Below are positions 61,301 through 64,000 of a stretch of 64,000 nucleotides of DNA, in pieces (the first letter of the stretch is position 1; each line of letters starts with the position of its first letter). The translations under genes and the position numbers were made by a program. The notes beneath the pieces were generated by a model. The model ran no database searches. It saw only the letters and a list, made by a program, of their open reading frames with translations, and was not told where the DNA came from. The stretch covers positions 1-64,000 of the forward strand of contig DWYJ01000106.1 in the NCBI GenBank assembly GCA_019118745.1, in the 5' to 3' direction. Origin of the DNA: Candidatus Desulfovibrio gallistercoris. GTDB taxonomy: Bacteria; Desulfobacterota; Desulfovibrionia; Desulfovibrionales; Desulfovibrionaceae.

Positions 61301-64000
61301 CCGCGAGACGGCCACCGGCGAAAGCGGAGACTTCAGCCATGACGTGACGGTGACGGTGGACGCGGTGGCCGACCGGCCCGATGCCACGGGCGGCGCGTCC
61401 AATGTGGAAGCGGGCCGCACGGCGCTGGAACCGGGTACGTCATTTACCGTCTCCGTCAATGCGGACTTCGGCGGCGACCTCAGCGACGGTTCCGAAAAGC
61501 ATTACGTGTTCATCAGCAGGGAACACCTGTCCGGTCTGGTCATCCCGGCCGCTCTTGGCGGTGCGGTCAGCCTGCTTGCCGGCGACGCCGCCGCGGCGGT
61601 CTGCGCGCAGGTGGACGGCGCGAACGGCATCCCCGGCGCCAATGCCGATGATTACTATGTGCTGGCCGTCGATGATGCGTGGTTACAGGCGCATGACGGC
61701 AAGATCGACCTGCAGCTGGAAGGCACGCTGAAGGATGCGGCGGCCCTGACGGAGGCGGGCGGCGCGGAAGGCGCACCCCTCACGCTGGAGATGAAGGCCG
61801 TGGCTGTGGAGCATCAGGGCTTCCAGACCCCGACGGGCGAGGATCTCGGCGGCGGGCACGGGCAGGACGGCGACGCGTCCAACAACGTTTCCGTGGAGGA
61901 CGCCTCGGCGGACTTCACCTGGGCCGTGGTGGACGGCGGCATCAGCGCCGAAGCGGCCCCCGCCTTCGAGGGCAGCCAGCCGGAACAGCATCTCGGCGAC
62001 TTCACCGCACAGGGCGGCGCGGCGGTCACGCTGTCCCCGCAGGATGCAAGCGAGGTCTTCACCGACCTGACGCTGACCTACGACGACAGCCACGGCAGCC
62101 TGACGCTTGCCTCGCCGGACGGGACGTCCGTCACGCTGGGCAACGGCGCGCGTCTGGTGTTCTCGTACGACGCGGATGATCCGACACGATGCCTGTCCGT
62201 CCAGGTCTGGCAGGCGGGCGGCACGGCTCCCGTGGCGACGTTGTCCTTTGCGGATGCCGCCGGGGCGGGCCTTGACCTTGCGGCCCTGACGTCATCGCAT
62301 CTGAAGTACGTGCCGGCCGCGGGCGACGACAGCGACGCCGATGTGGGCATCAGCTTCTCCGGCACGCTGCTGGAGACGGCCTCCGGCGCGCAGGCCCCGG
62401 TCAGCGGTTCGCTGAACGTGGTGGTGGACGCCGTGGCCGACATGGCGCAGGATGCGTCCGGCAGCGCCGTGGTGATCACGGAGGGCGGCGAACGTCCCGG
62501 CGCGCTGCCCGGCGAGACCGTCACGGTGAGCCTCGACGCCACGTTCGACGACTACGCCGACGGCACGGAAGCGCATTACATCTTCGTGGCCAGGGAGCAC
62601 CTGCCGGTCCTGAGCGGCATCCCCTCCGGCGTGGAGGAGGTGACGGATCCCGCGACCCTCGCGGACATCTTCAACGCCATCGCGAAGGCGGACGGCACGG
62701 GCATCCAGTCCGGCCCCGGCGCGTCGGCGGACTATCACGTCCTGAAGGTGAGTTCGGACTATCTCCTGGCGAATGACGGCCGGTTCTCCATGAGCATGAC
62801 CGTCACGGCGGGCGAAAAGGGCGTCTACCCTGTGGATGCGGCCGCCGTGAGCGTGGAGCATGACGGCTACCTGACGAACACCGGCGATGCGGACGGCAGC
62901 GGCGCGAACCGCGACGCCACGGCGGAAAACAACGTGGCCGTGGCCGATATGGGTTTTGCCATCGTGGTGCGCGAGTTCGAGCCGGGCGAGGTGACGGCGG
63001 TGCTGGGTTCCGAATGGGCCTATGAGAACGACCGCTCCGAGGGCGACGAGGCCTATCACGAGGCCGGCAGCCCTGAGGACCGCGATCACGGCGTGACCAT
63101 CAACTTCAGCGGCCAGGGCGAGGGCAACGTCATCACCTCCGCCACTTTCGAGTACGCCATGCCGTCCAACGGCAGCGCCGTGCCGCACACGATCCAGAGC
63201 CTCAATGCCGACGGCACGGTCAATACGGACGTGACCGTCCATGTGGACACCACCAGCAAGCCGGGAACGGTCATCGTCACCGTGACGTCCAACGATCCCT
63301 ACGGCAGCGTGGGCGATCTGCACTTCATCCCCGGCGACAACTACGACAACGACGACGTGGACATCACCGTCACCAACGTGGAAGTGGCCGACCCCTTCCT
63401 GCACCAGAGCACGGTGGACGATCCGGCGTGGGGCAACGGCGTGGCTCCCGACGGCGCGGCCCTGCACGTCAAGGTGGACGCCGTGGCGCAGGCTCCCGGT
63501 CTGGACAACTTCGTGGTGGACCATGACAGCGGCAACCCCGTGGAGGCGGGCGGCGTCATCCACATCACCGGCAAGGTGTCCTATGAAGACACGTTCGATG
63601 GTTCCGAGCGGCACTTCCTGCTGCTGGAGCTGCAGGACGGCTACTACTCCGACGGCGTGACCCTGACCTTCAACGGTGAGACGGTCACCATCCCTGTGGA
63701 GCATTACGTTTCCGGCAATCCGCCCACGGAGGCCAATTATACTCTGCAGCAGCTCATCACGGCGGATGACGGGCAGCCGCATCTGTTCATCAAGCTGCCG
63801 GTGGACGGCGCCCTTGCGGAGCTGATGGATGGCCGGCAGCTGGAGCGTATGGACGACATCAGCCTTGACGTGACCTACCAGACCCGCGAATGGGCGTCCG
63901 AAGGCGCATCCCTGCACTTTGCGGCCATTGCGTCGGAAGATGTGGAGTCCGTGCGCGAATACGACGCCGGCTGGAACATCACCAACGACGAACTGCCCTT
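55395..64000 (+). CDS. Giant repetitive surface adhesin (partial, runs off the window)
   Basis: The frame from ATG 55395 (AGGAGG upstream) stays open to the end of the window: at least 2868 codons, 3' end missing. There is no Sec signal, consistent with type I secretion through a C-terminal signal outside the window. After a unique N-terminal region (about 225 residues), similar modules of 345-371 residues repeat. Each ends in a V-x-V-D-A-V-A-x motif and contains Asp/Gly-rich DYADGSEAHYLFV, AVEHDG/EHQG and DATNNVAV segments. These resemble cadherin-like/BIg-type repeats of LapA- and RTX-type adhesins; many Asp residues suggest calcium binding. Likely role: biofilm or host-surface attachment. 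The long reverse-strand frames here are shadows. Confidence 0.88.
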   Translation, partial: MPDQSSFSHTDDSTEQLSNDTALGSEPLVSNADGLMAGGVSAEPPILLPQRETSTPSYTPPTRPNMQSNAEITASVALEYEEPENENEQDIAGAAITVAMTGKSLRPGMPAVIDGYLSHVEFSPMDENSPFGVFYIKLEDQILELTNGMVFEDYAGNIYTISSSENSFSITIDSSSSSWKPVDLSQLNLWYHGAEYDDKDPQLNYVILADSGKGETKNIDSQLYITIDAVANAPVYETGTAGGAVIGPEDGSNLSVSETDNGNGVITQTISGASQAETGSTMFSLGTVTFKDYNDVPRVDPEGTGDGVEYHYILIAAEDVSLDWDIDLAKLSEMSGGMFTLPDSGELETVWLDANNAKVEAGTHGAKEYIKLPISNEYLAAHGGTIDLNLPIKLPEGMEAGEYIFDAKAVAEENPVNSWVDWEEYTDNNFAVTDIEAVRVLVQDVEAKITISTGWAYESGAAAGSADNPDADPAGAGMAAGESTQTFQGLPVSAVPIKLTFEMGEDESVGQWITLSYDAGLGDVYFNGSKVNSTIGGKAFVTLPSSGIVDGELTAWFVPDPASDADADFDLHYDFTVTKGTGEDAKTFNAVGDMPVVIDAVADPAAAAVAPSGEPPESDGFTLAYTLPLSQDSAETHYIVISNPDGQLSLGDLGGLASHLSPVTLAELQAFEHPDPAIGRHFDHIGPNDIILRIDDPAALDALDGSADGSIALRLPFTVNDRAAAGESLAVTVSTVVVEGGGNNPDNWDQTSDKEYDFANNIAVTAETATVHLAQGSLALAVTGGVHEGDLPDQHIGGSVQAYGVPIQMTLGDPFEAVREISFNLSTADGSPVDGAIAFGIGGDFTLVPEGGSLRFSAEAGTDAALYTGVDILDAAGSVIKSYVISPAATLEDLAGSGEASGLRFIPSGDNDADVHAGISSLTVTDTRSGDLVTVDTESVAPVTIIRDAVADLAEASSSITPESGHEAVVAGSTVTVDIAATFTDHGDGSEAQYLFVSKAYLSSLTIPASLSGVLTVLDDDAANAVCGKIDGQGGIPGATADAYFVIRVDPAHLQQTGGQLDLPLGATLRTDIVQDGNAQIDIKAVTVEHDGFLTPTGTDLGGGNVESDASNNVAVSDAPAHIAWATLENVFTFTVDGPAHEDDLPDQHSTLTPQPEGGAAIRITPQDDSEVFDTLTVGYAGEDGSPVSGSLVLSAGGASLTIPSGTTLIFTYDADDPARCIKVSYTDGEGEHSLAVPGLTLAELTSGGLRYVPASGSDSDTDVEVTFSGTTRETESGETGVYAQQTVQIVMDAVADKPAGETSAYDYGMDADGRPLAALPENSPVSFAVEAVFGDYADGSEAHYLFVNTKYLADGSLQLLDGGQPFTGGTQLAGDALDTLLAQIAGDPGLIPGPDDAYVVWKLDPEYLAGHGGSLSLTVTGTLKDAAALAPIGPEKTPLDLEVKAVAVEHEGYLTSEQGTASGNDDEPDATNNVAVTEVGTQIQWDALAGQFDLTAENAHEGDQPGQHAGDLAVAGGATLTITPQDATEVLTSMTLSYDAGHGDLVLSVDAQPPLVLAPGAEISFVFDPASPTRIVSLTCGDTTLTVPGLTLEELTSGGLRYVPHAGDDDDADVTVSIEAATLETNTGVTGTAGLTGVIVVDAVADRPADAASALIVTSGKGDTVIVNEAKAIDSFDVSLKATFADYADGSEAHYFFISDQYLASLEGLPQGISRVDAAQAADIIADAGLEGGYFVLRVDSAYLQSHAGEVDVTLTAHLDGDKLPPEDQALHVDIQAGAIEHQGVNTPVDGTGLGDGHGQDSDATNNVSLVDMGLDLHYARLDNGFEVSVSTAHEGDAPNQHVGDTLPEGGATVDFAPADASEVFDTLAVSYDGGEGSLYLDLPTLEAGNIRLELPSGAQLSFTYRNEGAGATTCTGVSVTTPEGTTVYTLSSQLELRDLMGGGRLHYIPAADSQSDADVVITFSGTSRETATGESGDFSHDVTVTVDAVADRPDATGGASNVEAGRTALEPGTSFTVSVNADFGGDLSDGSEKHYVFISREHLSGLVIPAALGGAVSLLAGDAAAAVCAQVDGANGIPGANADDYYVLAVDDAWLQAHDGKIDLQLEGTLKDAAALTEAGGAEGAPLTLEMKAVAVEHQGFQTPTGEDLGGGHGQDGDASNNVSVEDASADFTWAVVDGGISAEAAPAFEGSQPEQHLGDFTAQGGAAVTLSPQDASEVFTDLTLTYDDSHGSLTLASPDGTSVTLGNGARLVFSYDADDPTRCLSVQVWQAGGTAPVATLSFADAAGAGLDLAALTSSHLKYVPAAGDDSDADVGISFSGTLLETASGAQAPVSGSLNVVVDAVADMAQDASGSAVVITEGGERPGALPGETVTVSLDATFDDYADGTEAHYIFVAREHLPVLSGIPSGVEEVTDPATLADIFNAIAKADGTGIQSGPGASADYHVLKVSSDYLLANDGRFSMSMTVTAGEKGVYPVDAAAVSVEHDGYLTNTGDADGSGANRDATAENNVAVADMGFAIVVREFEPGEVTAVLGSEWAYENDRSEGDEAYHEAGSPEDRDHGVTINFSGQGEGNVITSATFEYAMPSNGSAVPHTIQSLNADGTVNTDVTVHVDTTSKPGTVIVTVTSNDPYGSVGDLHFIPGDNYDNDDVDITVTNVEVADPFLHQSTVDDPAWGNGVAPDGAALHVKVDAVAQAPGLDNFVVDHDSGNPVEAGGVIHITGKVSYEDTFDGSERHFLLLELQDGYYSDGVTLTFNGETVTIPVEHYVSGNPPTEANYTLQQLITADDGQPHLFIKLPVDGALAELMDGRQLERMDDISLDVTYQTREWASEGASLHFAAIASEDVESVREYDAGWNITNDELP
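56076..64000 (+). repeat. Tandem ~1.05-kb repeats inside the adhesin gene
   Basis: The Asp codon of the D-A-V-A motif occurs at 56076, 57189, 58236, 59271, 60321, 61359, 62427 and 63477. Spacings are 1113, 1047, 1035, 1050, 1038, 1068 and 1050 bp, all multiples of three. Units are similar rather than identical, so the array is old or diversified rather than a recent expansion. Confidence 0.9.

Noticed and set aside
55947..61340. 1797-codon reverse-strand open frame
   Set aside because: It lies fully antisense to the adhesin gene, mirrors its repeat period and has a composition expected from the complement of GC-rich codons. The plus-strand frame has a ribosome binding site and domain-like repeats.

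Overview
The window looks like a chromosome segment of a Desulfovibrio-type sulfate reducer (inference from GC-rich codon use and from the core genes: NSS transporter, GluQ-RS, FolE2, NikR, CvpA, MazG, CheW, a giant adhesin). It has two parts: an accessory half, about 1-37.7 kb, and an ordinary chromosomal half, about 37.7-64 kb.

The accessory half is mostly one integrated island of about 36.1 kb. It is bounded by 92-bp direct repeats (1466-1557 and 37584-37675). The right copy forms the 3' half of an intact tRNA-Thr(CGT) gene on the minus strand; the left copy is a displaced 47-nt tRNA remnant plus the tRNA terminator. A tyrosine integrase lies just inside the left end. Paired GTGGGGACAA-type decamers spaced exactly 11 bp apart occur at both ends, with a further pair just outside the left repeat. 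This suggests that positions 1-1465 (IS5 transposase tail, frameshifted FRG-domain gene) belong to a second, older element at the same tRNA.

Inside the island, left to right: integrase; an AlpA-like excisionase candidate; a YfjJ/Gp2-like protein with an HPHYH motif, surrounded by perfect hairpins; a small exported protein; a patch of decayed genes (a HEPN-like ORF with an in-frame stop and a frameshifted TacA/TacT pair); then a complete BREX operon (brxA, brxB, brxC, pglX, pglZ type B, brxL). Two extra cassettes are built into that operon with overlapping start and stop codons: an AAA ATPase + PIN nuclease pair between brxC and pglX, and a PHP-phosphoesterase/SMC-like ATPase between pglX and pglZ. 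A 1206-aa SIR2-domain protein follows. Next is a plasmid-like DNA-processing module: ERF annealing protein, Cas4-like PD-(D/E)XK nuclease, CobS-like AAA+, DUF3150 protein and CobT-like VWA protein. It ends in a 23-aa hydrophobic microprotein and a strong terminator. An antisense RHH-ParE fusion interrupts this module. An AT-rich 624-codon orphan gene closes the island.

The chromosomal half holds the tRNA, an NSS transporter, an AI-2E/PerM-family permease, GluQ-RS, a rhodanese, an NlpC/P60 lipoprotein, a small FlgC-like protein, folE2-nikR, a methyltransferase, cvpA, mazG, a lipoprotein and a membrane glycosyltransferase-like protein, meso-diaminopimelate dehydrogenase, cheW, and the first 2868 codons of a repetitive adhesin that runs off the end of the window.

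A structured intergenic repeat with covarying stems occurs in the leaders of several genes, always pointing the same way as the gene downstream. All calls are by reading; no database search was possible.
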